From contig NC_071331.1 in assembly GCF_010183535.1 (NCBI RefSeq), positions 4,836,001-4,900,000 of the forward strand: a stretch of 64,000 nt of DNA, given 5' to 3'. The notes beneath the pieces are model-generated. The model did no database searches, was not told the origin of the DNA, and worked only from the letters and a program-made list of their open reading frames with translations. The position numbers were made by a program, and so were the translations under genes. The stretch is from Caenorhabditis remanei (lineage: Eukaryota > Nematoda > Chromadorea > Rhabditida > Rhabditidae). Shown here in pieces: positions 1 through 9,852 of the stretch (its first letter is position 1; each line of letters starts with the position of its first letter).

Positions 1-245
1 AAACGCTACAATTCCCGTTCTCTCCTGACCCAAAAGGAGCTTTGGTGGAAGAGTTTTCCGCGCGGCCGTGAAGTCCTCTCGGACAAGATTTCTGTTCAAT
101 TCCTCGTTTTCTCACAATTTGGAAAATGAATATTTATTGGAAAAAATCGAGGAATCGAGAATTATATTTGCCCAAGGGCCACTTGGAAAAACTCTTCCAC
201 CTAGGCTCCTTTTGTGTCAGGAGAACAAGAATTGTAGCGTTAAAA
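1..245. repeat. MITE, family 1, copy 1
   Basis: A terminal inverted repeat reads GCTACAATTCCCGTTCTC at the left edge and its complement (AGAACAAGAATTGTAGC) at 220-238. The interior contains inverted halves of CCTCTCGGACAAGATTTCTG-type sequence. A second copy lies in the ELM2 gene (2952-3212). It is non-autonomous, with no transposase ORF. The left end coincides with the window edge, so its flank is not visible. Confidence 0.65.
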
Positions 246-1185
246 ACGATTTTTAGCAGATGCTCCAATAATGAAAGTTTCTAACATTTCTAGTTGTAAG
301 AATTGTCTAAAGGATCGGAATTTGAAATAAAAAAATGACATCAGTCCTTCTTTAAGAGGATTGCGGTAGAGCGCACTTGTAATAATCGTGTTGCTCTAAT
401 GAAGGGGATTACTTCATTTTTCTAAATTTTACCATTTCACCAATTTTGTATAAAATTTACTATTTTCTTCATTTTATTGGACGTCCATTCTTCGAATTCA
501 TGAATATGATTATCCCGATATTTTTTCTTGGTGTTGATGAGAAGCAGCGTGATTAGTAAACTTAGATCAGCAAATAGAACATCCGAAAATTTTTTTTCCG
601 TTCAATTTGAATGAGTTTCTGAAACCAAAAATACTTCTCTGGCAGGCAGTTGAAAATTATACCGGCATATAGTTTTTACGGTAATTTCTTTTCCTAGACC
701 CACCAACTTCTAAATATGCGCGGCGCGACCGCCAACGCACAACGACGCTCATCGACGCAAACGTCTCACGCACAACACGCTTTTCTTCAGTCTCTGCACA
801 CTTTTTTATTTTTGTTTTTCGCTGTTTCATCTTCCGCTTTTCTACCTTTCGATTTTTTGTTTTCAGTAGTCTCAAATCATTTTTTTCTGTAAAACACGAA
901 GAAATTTGGACGAAAATTGGAAATTATCGATTTTTCGCTGTTTTGTCTTCTTGATAAATTTTTGATTTTGATAGCAAATTTTAGTTGATCCCTTCAAGAA
1001 GATAAATTTTAATCTCTCTAATTTTTTTTTCAAATATCTCCGCCTGATAAATCGCTAGCGCCATTTTTCGTTCCGTTTTTTCTCGTTTTATTTCTCTGTT
1101 CGCCTTTGATGTCGCCGATACCTCCACCCGCGCGCTCCACCTTTCCACCACCTTTATCACCGCCCTCCACCTGAGATACTTTTGT
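246..1185. other. Intergenic, no gene seen; presumed upstream region of the ELM2 gene
   Basis: No coding region with splice-consistent structure is visible. A locally GC-rich patch at 715-780 (ACGCACAACGACGCTCATCG-like) and pyrimidine-rich stretches at 780-1150 could be regulatory, but I recognise no specific site. Confidence 0.4.
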
Positions 1186-1258
1186 AATGGTGTGGCCTAG
1201 TGGTTAAAGTTCCAGCTTTTGGTTCTGAGGGTCACGGGTTCGATTCTTTTTGGAGTGA
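1186..1258 (+). pseudogene. tRNA-like sequence, probably a tRNA pseudogene
   Basis: An A-box-like TGGCCTAGTGG (1193-1203) and a B-box-like GGGTTCGATTC lie at tRNA spacing, with a possible TTG anticodon in between. The acceptor stem and the 3' half of the T stem do not pair, so a functional tRNA is unlikely. It lies about 50 nt upstream of the coding start of the ELM2 gene. It may be a tRNA-derived repeat head. Confidence 0.45.
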
Positions 1259-1311
1259 AACTTTTTTTTCTTTTTTGTTTTCGATTAATAATTCTAATTT
1301 TCAGTATCAGA

Positions 1312-4300
1312 ATGTCGCCAACCACCCCCCATCGACCCAGACGTCATGTTCAAATGTCAGATTTCGGTTCCGGGAAACCAAAACTACAATCGTCTCGAGG
1401 AAAGACACAATGTGAATACATCTCAGTGTCTTCGGATGAGGAGACAACGGAACCGCCACCGAAGAAGCATCGAATCGGCACTCCGCCCGTCGTTTGTCTA
1501 TCGGATTCAGATGTGGATTCAGATGTGGAATCGATCATTATTCTGGATGATTCTGATGTGAATTCCGATGCGTCGATCATCTGTTTGGGCACAGATGACG
1601 GCTCAGATTCAGATGTGGAAGTCCGGCAAGTAATTTGGAATATCGATTTGACAGCGGATGACATGCCGGAAATTGTTGATTTAGAAGGTTCATTTTTATC
1701 TTGTTTTTCAATTCTAGGTTTTTTCTTTCAGATTCCGATGACGACGTTCAGCAGATGCCGATCGACGTCACGCCGGCACCGATTGAGAATTTAGAAAATT
1801 TAAAAGTGCGACCTGGAACACCGGAATCGGAATCGAGCAATAAGGAAAATTCTGAAATGATTGTGGAGCAGGTCTCAGAAACTAGGAAGACTTCAAAATC
1901 TGGTCCATCTCAAGGTGTCTATAGAAATCTCCGCGCCCGTCCATCCATCTCCATCTCTTCTGCAACAAAACCAAAAGCGCAATGTTCAAAGCGTAAATCC
2001 AAAAGATTGTCGCCACAAGCTCCGCCCCCTTCTGCATCTGGTGCACAAGAAGACGACTACGCGATTGGTGACGAGTACCAAGCCAAAATTCCACTACTTC
2101 TGGATACGGATCCAAATGACGATTATGGAGATGACAATGAGTATGAAGAGGAGATATGGACACCAAAAAGATTTGAGATTAAGGATTCTGAGAAGATAAA
2201 AGAGATTGAAGACTCATTCAATGGGCAGATCAGAAGTGTCTACTGGCTGGTCATCTGGCGTCAATTCAAGGGACGGATTCTGTTCGAGGATGCACTTCAG
2301 AATCTCAAAAAACATGGATACGATTTTGCGGCGAGTCTGCAGACGATTGATCAGGTTCTGAAGAAACGACCGAATTTGATGAAGCATCCGTGTATGGGGC
2401 AGGCGACACGAATGGCGAAGCATGGATTGAATGAGATGGTGACGATGAGAGAGTTGCAGAAGACTTTGGTTAGTCAGGTTTTTAAGGGGGATTGGTTAAG
2501 ACAGTCCTGTCCTAGGATCCGCCAACTCAGCCATCGCGATATTTCGGCACGAACTCGGACTCAGTCAAAACGAATGCTACAGTAGTATTTTGCGGTTCGT
2601 TTCTCGTTTCGAATGTGTCCGAGTGACGCCATTTTCATGCCGAAATATCGCTATGACCGAATTGACGGATCCTAGGCCAGGACCATCTTTTATACAGATC
2701 TCGATAATAGAGAAAGGTTTGAAACTTTAGGAAAAAAAGTATTCTGTACTCTAACGGGTTTCAGTAGAAAATGACAAACTTTGAAAGTTTGTCACGCTAT
2801 AACTGATTCCCCAATAATTACAATTTTTATAGGAATTATAGATCACATCTAGAGCTTCATTTTTGTAGTTGACACCTTTTTTATGCGAGCACTTCCTAGA
2901 AAGTTATAGTTCATCAAAGTAATGTTCATCAAAGTAACATATCGCTCCAATTGCTACAATTCCCGTTCTCCAGACTCAAAAGGAACCCTTGTGGAAGTGT
3001 TTTCCCACGCGGCCGTGTAGTCCTCTCGGACAAGATTTTTGGCTCAATTCCTTGTTTTCTCATTTTTCCAATAAATTCTGGTGTTTTTTCGATTATCGAG
3101 AAAAATTTCTCGAAAAAAAATGAGAAAACGAAGAATTGAACAGAAATTTTGTCCGAGAGGACTACACAAAAAACTCTTCCACGAAGGCTCAGGAGAACGG
3201 GAATTGTAATGTTTCGAGCGAGCAGCCGTAATGAAATTTTCTTGGAATTGTCTGAAGTATCGGAATCTAGAATTAAAAAATATAATTTTTTTCAGCTCCC
3301 CAACTTCCATCTCTCTGAAGTCCACCACTACCGATACCAGTTCGTCCGATTCTTCATGTTCCAACACTACTGGGACCGCCCGTGTCTTTGCAAGGACGCT
3401 CTCTGCAAGCCGATGGACTTCGAGCCCCGATTCGGATGCTCAAATTGTGCGAAAGATTGGAGACATTTCGAAAAAGGAGATCCGATGTGTCTGATCTGTC
3501 AGACGTATAAAAATCTGACTGGAGAGATGAGACCTGTTAAGGATACGTACTTTACGAAGGAGGAGAAGGAGTTGATTGTGAGATGGAATGAGATGCAAAT
3601 GGACGCGGGGAAGGTTCTCAAAAGAGAAGAATTCGAGAAATTGATTGAAGAGGAGAAGGTCAAAAGATGGATGAATCTGGAGATCACTGAAGAGGAGAAG
3701 CTTATGATGAACTTCCAAGATCCCAAAAATGTAGAACGGTATTCCAAAATAGCGGCGAAAGGAGAATATTTGGTGTCCAAGTTGAAGCCGTTCGTCCTAC
3801 CGTTGTTCCAGGCGTGTAAGTGTGACGAGTCGGAGGAAAGCAAACGGATGATTGAGAAAGAGAATCTTATTGTTCCAAAGGTAAACTTCTTTTTTTAAGG
3901 TGTACTGATTTTTTCATAGAATAATGTACATTACCGGTCAAAAGGTTGTAAACTTTGGCCGTTTTTAATTGAAATTGCTCAACTTTAAGAGTGTGTCATG
4001 GTCATGCCGATTTTCCCATCAAACCCATTTTTAAGATTTTTAATGCACACAGATCAAAAGTAGAACTCGATTTTTGTAGTTGGCAACTTTTTTGTACGAG
4101 CACTTTCTAGCAAGTTACGTATCGACAAAAATTTTATCGTGAAAAGTGTAAAATAGAGCGACTTTTGGGCTGTCGTCTTAAAATGACCTTTAGGGAGTGC
4201 CCGTACAAAAAAGTTGTCAATTGAAAAAATAAAACCCTAATTTTGATATGTATAACTCATTAAACATCTTATTGATGAGACAATCAGTTGGATAATTTAA

Positions 4301-4847
4301 TTTGAAAACTTCCACTGTATGTGTTTCCTCGAGTTCATTTTCATATCGAAACAATTTTTTATTCGGTCTGAAACCCGTTGAGATGGATCGCAGAAGACTT
4401 CGGTCATTCCGCTGGCCTAGAAATTCGACTTCGGCCATGTCGGTTTTTTAGGTTTTCGTCATTTTTCTACCAAATTTTTAGTGTTCCTTTCAATTTTGGT
4501 AGTTTTCTATAAAACTCATTTAGAAAAAACCACAAAAATAGCAACAACAAAAAAATTGAAAAAGTGAACATGGCCGAAGTCGAATTTCTAGGCCACCGAA
4601 ATGCCAAAACTCATCTGCGATCGCTCTCAGCCGGTTTCAGACTGAATAAAAAACTCACAGACACACATAAATTATTCTATGAAAAAATCAGTTAAAATTC
4701 ACCTCAAAAAAATATTTCCCTTCATTTTTCCAGATCCAGAATCCTGTGTATGTATTCAAATTCGAGAAGAAGTTCAACCCGTGGGTCGATGAGGAGATGT
4801 ATAAGAAGAGACGAAAGACAACAAACCGAAGAAATCGTAGAAAGTGA
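1312..4847 (+). CDS. ELM2-like domain nuclear protein with cysteine-rich module
   Basis: Four exons join in frame: 1312-1687, 1732-2468, 3296-3880 and 4734-4847, giving 603 aa. All introns are GT-AG, and the first is 44 nt. The start was chosen because an acceptor (TTTTCAG ending 1304) lies 7 nt before ATG 1312, which fits spliced-leader trans-splicing. Residues 60-110 are Ser/Asp-rich and include ESIIILDDSD, which resembles a SUMO-interacting motif. Near residues 236-246, AIGDEYQAKIP matches the start of ELM2 domains, and near 310-333 FEDALQNLKKHGYDFAASLQ fits its second half. Exon 3 has a CxC...CxxC...CxxC module (CLCKDALC, CSNC, CLIC) that probably binds zinc. The tail is very basic (KKRRKTTNRRNRRK) and likely a nuclear localisation signal. 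ELM2 proteins recruit histone deacetylase complexes, so a chromatin role is inferred. I do not recognise a named orthologue. Confidence 0.78.
2503..2684. repeat. Short hairpin MITE in intron 2 of the ELM2 gene
   Basis: GTCCTAGGATCCGCCAACTC at 2510 is mirrored by an imperfect complement ending GATCCTAGGCCAGGAC at 2683. GATATTTCGGCA and TGCCGAAATATCG form an inner pair. The unit is about 180 bp with no coding capacity. Confidence 0.6.
2755..2935. repeat. Fragment of the CAGTACCGGACAAAAAG MITE family
   Basis: It carries the family's internal signature (TTTTTGTAGTTGACA..TTTT followed by GAGCACTTCCTAGAAAG-TTATAG), as in the full copies at 13229 and 15580, but lacks recognisable termini. It lies in intron 2 of the ELM2 gene. 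Confidence 0.5.
2952..3212. repeat. MITE, family 1, copy 2
   Basis: The terminal repeat GCTACAATTCCCGTTCTCC (2953) pairs with GGAGAACGGGAATTGTAA (3192-3210). The internal CCTCTCGGACAAGATTTTTG also occurs inverted. It is the same family as 1-245 and lies within intron 2 of the ELM2 gene. Confidence 0.7.
3934..4235. repeat. Truncated CAGTACCGGACAAAAAG-family MITE in intron 3
   Basis: A diverged left end (TACCGGTCAAAAGGTTGTAA) is followed by the family's internal hairpin (TTGGCAACTTTTTTGTACG near 4080, CGTACAAAAAAGTTGTCAA near 4203). The right end is lost where it meets the foldback fragment at 4300. Confidence 0.6.
4300..4705. repeat. Fragment of the TTAA-type foldback element
   Basis: The segment around 4325-4437 and its inverted complement around 4567-4665 share GAGTTCATTTTCATATCG, GGTCTGAAACCC and CTAGAAATTCGACTTCGGCC with the complete foldback at 10600-11344. 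The outer ends are degraded. It lies within intron 3 of the ELM2 gene. Confidence 0.6.
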
Positions 4848-5979
4848 CTTTACTGTACTATGAGCGATTTTTTTATCCCTTTTTTCTGTATTTTAGCTTT
4901 AAGAGTTGATTTTCTAAATTAAAAGTTTTGAACCTTTTTTCTGTTGAAAACCCCAGATTGTGAATACGTATTATATAAACAGAATCTCTTTTTTCATCGA
5001 AACCCATTTTTCTACTTCACACATGTGTAGAAAGTTCACTGAAGTACTCTGTTAAATTGAATAGAAAATATCGCATCAATCTCTCAACCGAGCCTAAAAA
5101 TACTTGTGGATTTCTGAAAACCAAAAGGACTCAATGTGAACTGGAGAAAAAAAATTGATTATCAAATATCGGAACAGTGAGTTTTACGCGAAATATTGGA
5201 TATCGGAACTGTTTCAAAATGTGGTCAAATTTCATAGTCAGTGTGTTGGAAGTTTGTCATTACGTACTATTCAGTTACAACATCGTTAGTAAGGACATTT
5301 CGAAGTTTTAAACAATTTTTGCGACCTTTTTTTTTATTATTTTTGTTTTTGCACCAAATTCTCAATTACGGAAATCGTAGTGTGATAGGAAAGGAAAAGG
5401 TAAACGGCACTACGTTTGACGCAAAAAAGCCATAAACATAATACTAAAGAAACAGTGAAAAAGAAAAAGTCAGAATTTGAAGAACTTACAGTTTCAATAT
5501 ATTAATTTTACAGCGAATTTGTGTTCTGGTCGCTTCTTCCGTGTCTATGTGAAGGCAAATCCAAAAATGATTTTTTCTTCTACAGAATACGTGTTCCTTA
5601 TTCTTATCAACTATTTACTTCCTGCTAACTCATAAAAACTGCAAAAGAAGCCGAAGGACAAAAAAACTTTACAATAATGGTGGCGAGAAAAAAAGAATTT
5701 GAAAGCCTCCAATGATTTAATATAGTTAGCGTTAGCCAGTCCGATCAAGGTGATTTTTCATTTCCCTTTCCCCATTTCTCTCGTCTTTTTCCCGCGACCC
5801 ATTTTTCTACTTTCCTCCCCCCTTCCCCTCTAGACAGGTAAAGATCTAAACAGGTAGATTGGTTGATGAGAACAGAAGTAGAAATACCTGAAAAGAAAAT
5901 AAGTGGTTGTAAAGGGAAGAAGAAGTTGAGAAAAGTATTCTTCCGTGTTACTACAAGATGGGAACCAAATCTTAATTGG

Positions 5980-5987
5980 TATAAAAG
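5980..5987 (+). promoter_or_regulatory. TATA box of the left collagen copy, now far from its gene
   Basis: TATAAAAG sits in the same context (AATTGGTATAAAAGGAAAGC) as the TATA box of the right copy (18494-18501). There the ATG is 179 nt away; here it is about 2.2 kb away because of the insertion at 6040-8200. Confidence 0.6.
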
Positions 5988-6120
5988 GAAAGCGGGGAGA
6001 GAGGTTAAGGTATCAGTTTTTACTTTTTCTTTTCAATTTTAACCAGTCGGTTCACGTCGCCTTACGGCGACTAAACCTCCTTCTCAACACCACCCAACTG
6101 GGTGTTACAGTGAATCGTAA

Positions 6121-6375
6121 TTAATCCGGAAACGGACGGCACGTTTGGAATCCTCTGTTTTTCTTAACCTGACGATAACAAAAAATATTTCACGTCGTAT
6201 CTTTTTATGAGGGGGGTCATTTCGAAAACAGATGACACGGTTGGGATTCTCTATTTTCTGAAACCTATGATACCAAAAAATCTTACATGTCCCCACATGG
6301 GTTTGAACCACCTAACTACAGTTAACGTTGCATAACTTGAAAGATAGGATGCAGCCACGCATCGACCTTCATAAT
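6121..6375 (-). repeat. tRNA-derived SINE-like repeat, copy 1
   Basis: Read on the minus strand there is an A-box-like GCGTGGCTGCATCC, then GGTTCAAACCCATG as B-box (near 6309-6296). The tail is TTTTTTGGTATCATAGG...GAATCCCAACCGTGTCATCTG. Copy 2 (7712-7912) has the same order of parts. Its membership of a SINE family is inferred. Confidence 0.45.
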
Positions 6376-7711
6376 TTGAAAATCGTATTTAGCTTTGAAA
6401 TATAGCTCCTCGCAATGTGGACAAACTTGATCCATGTAGTTAGAATTTTGTTGCGCATCAGTAGCAATTACTCCAAGAAAAGCTCCCTGACGTGTCGAAA
6501 TCCGGACTCGATGTAGTCTGCTCACCTTTTTTGCTTGAGTTACAGATGCTCTGATGGTGTTGGCTCCCATTCTTCTTACCGTCACATCATCGGCTCTTCT
6601 GATCGTCTTATAGCTGCCCGGGAAATCATTGAAGCCCGTCTAGATCTAGTTTGATCTTCGGACTCATTTTTCTTGCTGATTTCCATTCGTACAGTATTGG
6701 TTCTGTTATTGCTCGACTTCTCAGTGTCAGACTGTAGGGATCGTCGGACTGATGTATCATCCTGCCATGATTATCAGCCTCAAAGATATTAAAGATCCTG
6801 ACTATCTTGGATGCCGGATAGCAGTCCCCTCGATTCCGTCTATTACGCTCACATCTTAATCCGAGCTCTCGTCTCTTTTTGCCGACAGGTCAACAACTTT
6901 GCTATGGAATCCTGACAATCTCTGTTCCAGATAGCTCCACCGGACGTTTTCTTTTTGTCGTTCTTTTTCACCGACCTCTGTGTCCTGAGTTGAGTGACCT
7001 CAATCCCATCAATTTCTCAGAGCTCCACGTTACCATCCGATTCTGAGCGATGGACTACACGTTCATCTATTTCTTTTTCTGTACCCATCTGACTCAGACC
7101 ATTCGACTTGGTAGGCGGAGGAACAGCTTTCGAGATAGAGGTGGTAACACCGGGAACAGGAGAAACTGCACCATAATCCTCCAGTGAATTATCAGCGGGA
7201 ACAGTAAAAATTATATTATAGACGGTTTGAAGAACGGGTTTTACGTGACCCGATGTCTGGACTTCACGCAATTTCCGCTCGTCGCTATACTTTACAAATA
7301 GGCGGAGCAAAAACAGTGATAAGAAGAAGGGAAATGGCAGCCAAAATGGATATCAATACTTTCTTTTTAAATTTGAGCCCACATCTTCCTTTAGGTGTGT
7401 CCAGAAAACTGCCCTACCTTTTTGTGATATCGATCAATCTGGAAGCAAACGAAACATTTTTAATCCTCGGTTTTTCTAAATCCGATGATAACAAAAAATC
7501 TTTCTCGAAGTCTTTTTTTAGAAAGCGACCCGTATTTATTCGTGATGAATTATGTATTATATTTTTTCTGTGCAAGGGAAGCTCACACCACCCTTACGCC
7601 CACTCCCATTTCAACGCTGCGTTTAATTTTTGAATGAAAATAGGGGTGGTCGCCGCAAGGGGGGAGCGAGCTTTCTTTGCACAGAAAAAAAATTGAATTC
7701 ATAATAGATTT

Positions 7712-7912
7712 CACTGGAAACAAACGACACGTTTGGAAACCTCTATTTCTATCAGCAAAATATATCAACGAATCTATCAACAAAAAAAATTCAAAACAAC
7801 TTATGTCTCCCGGGGATCGAACTAAAACTAACTGTAGTCAACGACGCATAACTTGCCAGATCGGACGCGGCAACACGTCGACCATTACCACGCGGCGACG
7901 GAAGCCAGAGCG
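7712..7912 (-). repeat. tRNA-derived SINE-like repeat, copy 2
   Basis: On the minus strand GGTAATGGTCGACGTGTTGC (A-box-like) is followed by AGTTCGATCCCCGGGAGAC (B-box, 7822-7806), then a tail containing GGTTTCCAAACGTGTCGTTTG. It shares CAAGTTATGC-TCGTTGACTACAGTTAGTTT-type sequence with copy 1. Confidence 0.5.
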
Positions 7913-8221
7913 AGGAAAGAAGAGACGAAGCTTTGCCGACCGTCTCTCCCCCTTTTTTCCGCAGTCGATTCCCACATGCTTTATCAGTGTTTTTGTCTCA
8001 GAAGACGTCATTTTGTGAATTTTGAAAAAAGAAAAAGACGGGCATCGAGTGGTGAAAATTTCTGATCTTTTGGTCCAAATTTCAAGAAAATCGGTTCAGT
8101 AGGAAGGGCGGTAGGATCGGCGAACCACAGACAAACATACAGAATCTGGTGTTTGTTAATAGTAAAGATAATCTTTTTTTCTGCGTTCACCAAAAGCGAA
8201 ACTTTTAAAGAGAACCTGAAA

Positions 8222-9549
8222 ATGGAGGATCCAAAGAAGGTGGCCGCCGAGACCGAGAATTATCGCAAGATTGCCTTTGCAGGTAATCTGGGGTGCCTGT
8301 GGCGCATTTTCATGAAACTTTCTGTTACGAGTCTTCAACTTATGATTTTCACATCAATTTGCCTGGTTTCACAAGAATCACTGAATTTTTGAAACCAAGA
8401 ATTTCAATTTTCTCAGGTATCGCAATCTCGACCGTCGCCACTTTGACCGCCATCTTGGCTGTCCCAATGTTGTACAACTACATGCAACATGTTCAATCTT
8501 CCCTTCAAACTGAGGTTGACTTCTGCCAACATAGAACTGATGGTCTTTGGGATGAGTATAAGAATGTGAGTTGAGTTTTGTGATTTTTGAAAATCACACT
8601 TTCGGTACTGTTTCAATTTTCTTATCTTCGTTTGAAATTCGCCCTGATTCATTATCAGATCAGTGAATTTTTTCAGTTCCAAACCCTCCACGGAGTCAAC
8701 GAACGTATCCGTCGTGCCGCACGTCGCCATACCGGAGAGGTGACTCGCTCGAAGAAGATTCGTCGTCAGAATGAAGACGAGGAAGTTGAGATTATCTATG
8801 TGGATGAGGAAGGAAATGAGGTGGAGGATCAGACACCAACTGCTGCTCTAACCGGTGCTCCAGCTCCAGTTGCCCAAGCTCAAGTACCAGCATCTTCTTT
8901 CGCCGCTGCTCCACCTGCTCACAGATCACCAGCCTCATTCGCTTCATCATCTGGATCCTGCTGCTCATGCGGAGTTGGACCAGCTGGACCACCAGGACAG
9001 CCAGGACAAGACGGAGCACCAGGAAATGATGGAAACCCAGGAGCACCAGGACATCCAGGACAAGACGCTGCTGATGATTCTCATGCTTTTGCCGACTCTT
9101 TCTGCTTCGATTGCCCAGCTGGACCACCCGGACCATCCGGTGCACCAGGACAAAAGGGACCATCAGGAGCACCAGGAGCTCCAGGACAATCCGGCGGAGC
9201 TGCTCGTCCAGGACCACCAGGACCAGCTGGACCACCAGGACCATCAGGAAACCCTGGATCCAACGGAAACGCAGGAGCACCAGGAGCTCCAGGACAACTC
9301 GTCGATGTTCCAGGAACTCCAGGACCAGCTGGACCACCAGGACCACCAGGACCAGCGGGTGCACCAGGACAACCAGGACAATCAGGTGGAGCCTCTCAAC
9401 CAGGACAGCCAGGACCACAAGGAGATGCAGGAGCACCGGGACAACCAGGAGCTCCAGGGCAACCAGGTCAACCAGGACAAGATGGAGACAGTGGATCCGA
9501 GGGAGCTTGTGATCATTGTCCACCACCAAGAACTGCTCCAGGATACTAA
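8222..9549 (+). CDS. Cuticle collagen (left copy)
   Basis: Exons 8222-8282, 8417-8565 and 8677-9549 splice in frame to 360 aa, a usual length for nematode cuticle collagens. The N-terminus has a hydrophobic segment ([20 protein letters not shown]) serving as signal-anchor. It is followed by a basic cleavage region ([22 protein letters not shown], near residues 79-100) fitting a subtilisin-like processing site. An acidic/Ala-Pro linker leads to CCSC (165-168), then three Gly-X-Y blocks separated by FCFDC and LVDVP, and a CDHC pair with tail APGY. Cysteines flanking the Gly-X-Y blocks are used for inter-chain disulphides in this family. The product would be a secreted structural cuticle protein made by the hypodermis. 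Its original TATA promoter is about 2.2 kb upstream, beyond an insertion, so its expression may differ from that of the copy at 16988-18315. Confidence 0.92.
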
Positions 9550-9852
9550 ATTGTAGTTTGTAGTCTGCTTTTCAAATCTCAAATTGTCTTTCTCTGTCAT
9601 GACATTGGTTAATGTTTGTATTAAGTGATTTTTCTCAAGTATTCTGTAATTTTTTTTCAAAAGATTTTGAAAGTTTTTTCTTATTTTTCACAAATGTCAT
9701 TTCCAACGTGAAATAAGTAATTTTTACAAAAATTTTTAGCCTATGAAATTAGACACGTGGTCACATTATTTTTTTATTTTTCTTATCTTGATCAATAATC
9801 TTTTCCCATCAATTCAGTTTGTTTTTTCACAATTTTGGATTTGCGAATCGTC

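Larger units (their letters stand above)
6040..8200. mobile_element. Composite insertion in the left collagen promoter, with dispersed repeats
   Basis: This segment has no counterpart in the right arm of the inverted duplication. It contains two tRNA-headed repeats (6121-6375, 7712-7912) and several copies of the motif ACGACACGTTTGGAA..CTCTATTTTTC..GATGATACCAAAAAATC, which also occurs near 12755. Two minus-strand reading frames of 87-97 codons (6322-6585, 7017-7310) are seen. One contains CPHC; neither resembles a family I know. It is probably nested mobile DNA, but no transposase is recognisable. Confidence 0.5.
5050..9720 (+). repeat. Left arm of a large inverted duplication (collagen arm)
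   Basis: From about 5054 (ATAGAAAATATCGCATCAAT) to 6035, and again from about 8211 to 9720, the sequence is a near-identical inverted copy of about 16850-19440. It covers the upstream region, TATA promoter, coding exons and 3' end of a collagen gene. The copy is interrupted by an unmatched insertion at about 6040-8200. The strong match of introns as well as exons implies recent duplication or ongoing gene conversion. Confidence 0.85.

Noticed and set aside
1219..1311. Upstream in-frame ATG (1219) for the ELM2 gene
   Set aside because: A TTTTCAG acceptor lies between it and ATG 1312, and the extra sequence overlaps the tRNA-like segment. Starting at 1312 after trans-splicing is simpler.
5209..8615. 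CTGTTTCA cores at 5209-5216 and 8608-8615 as 21U genes
   Set aside because: The first has no YRNT at the required spacing and the second lies in a collagen intron outside the dense tract. Both are compatible with chance or decay.
8792..9529. Long open frames on the opposite strand and in other frames of the collagen exons (also at 17008-17760)
   Set aside because: Gly-X-Y codon bias leaves several frames open. The encoded Val/Leu- or His/Gln-rich repeats have no start, splice or domain support.
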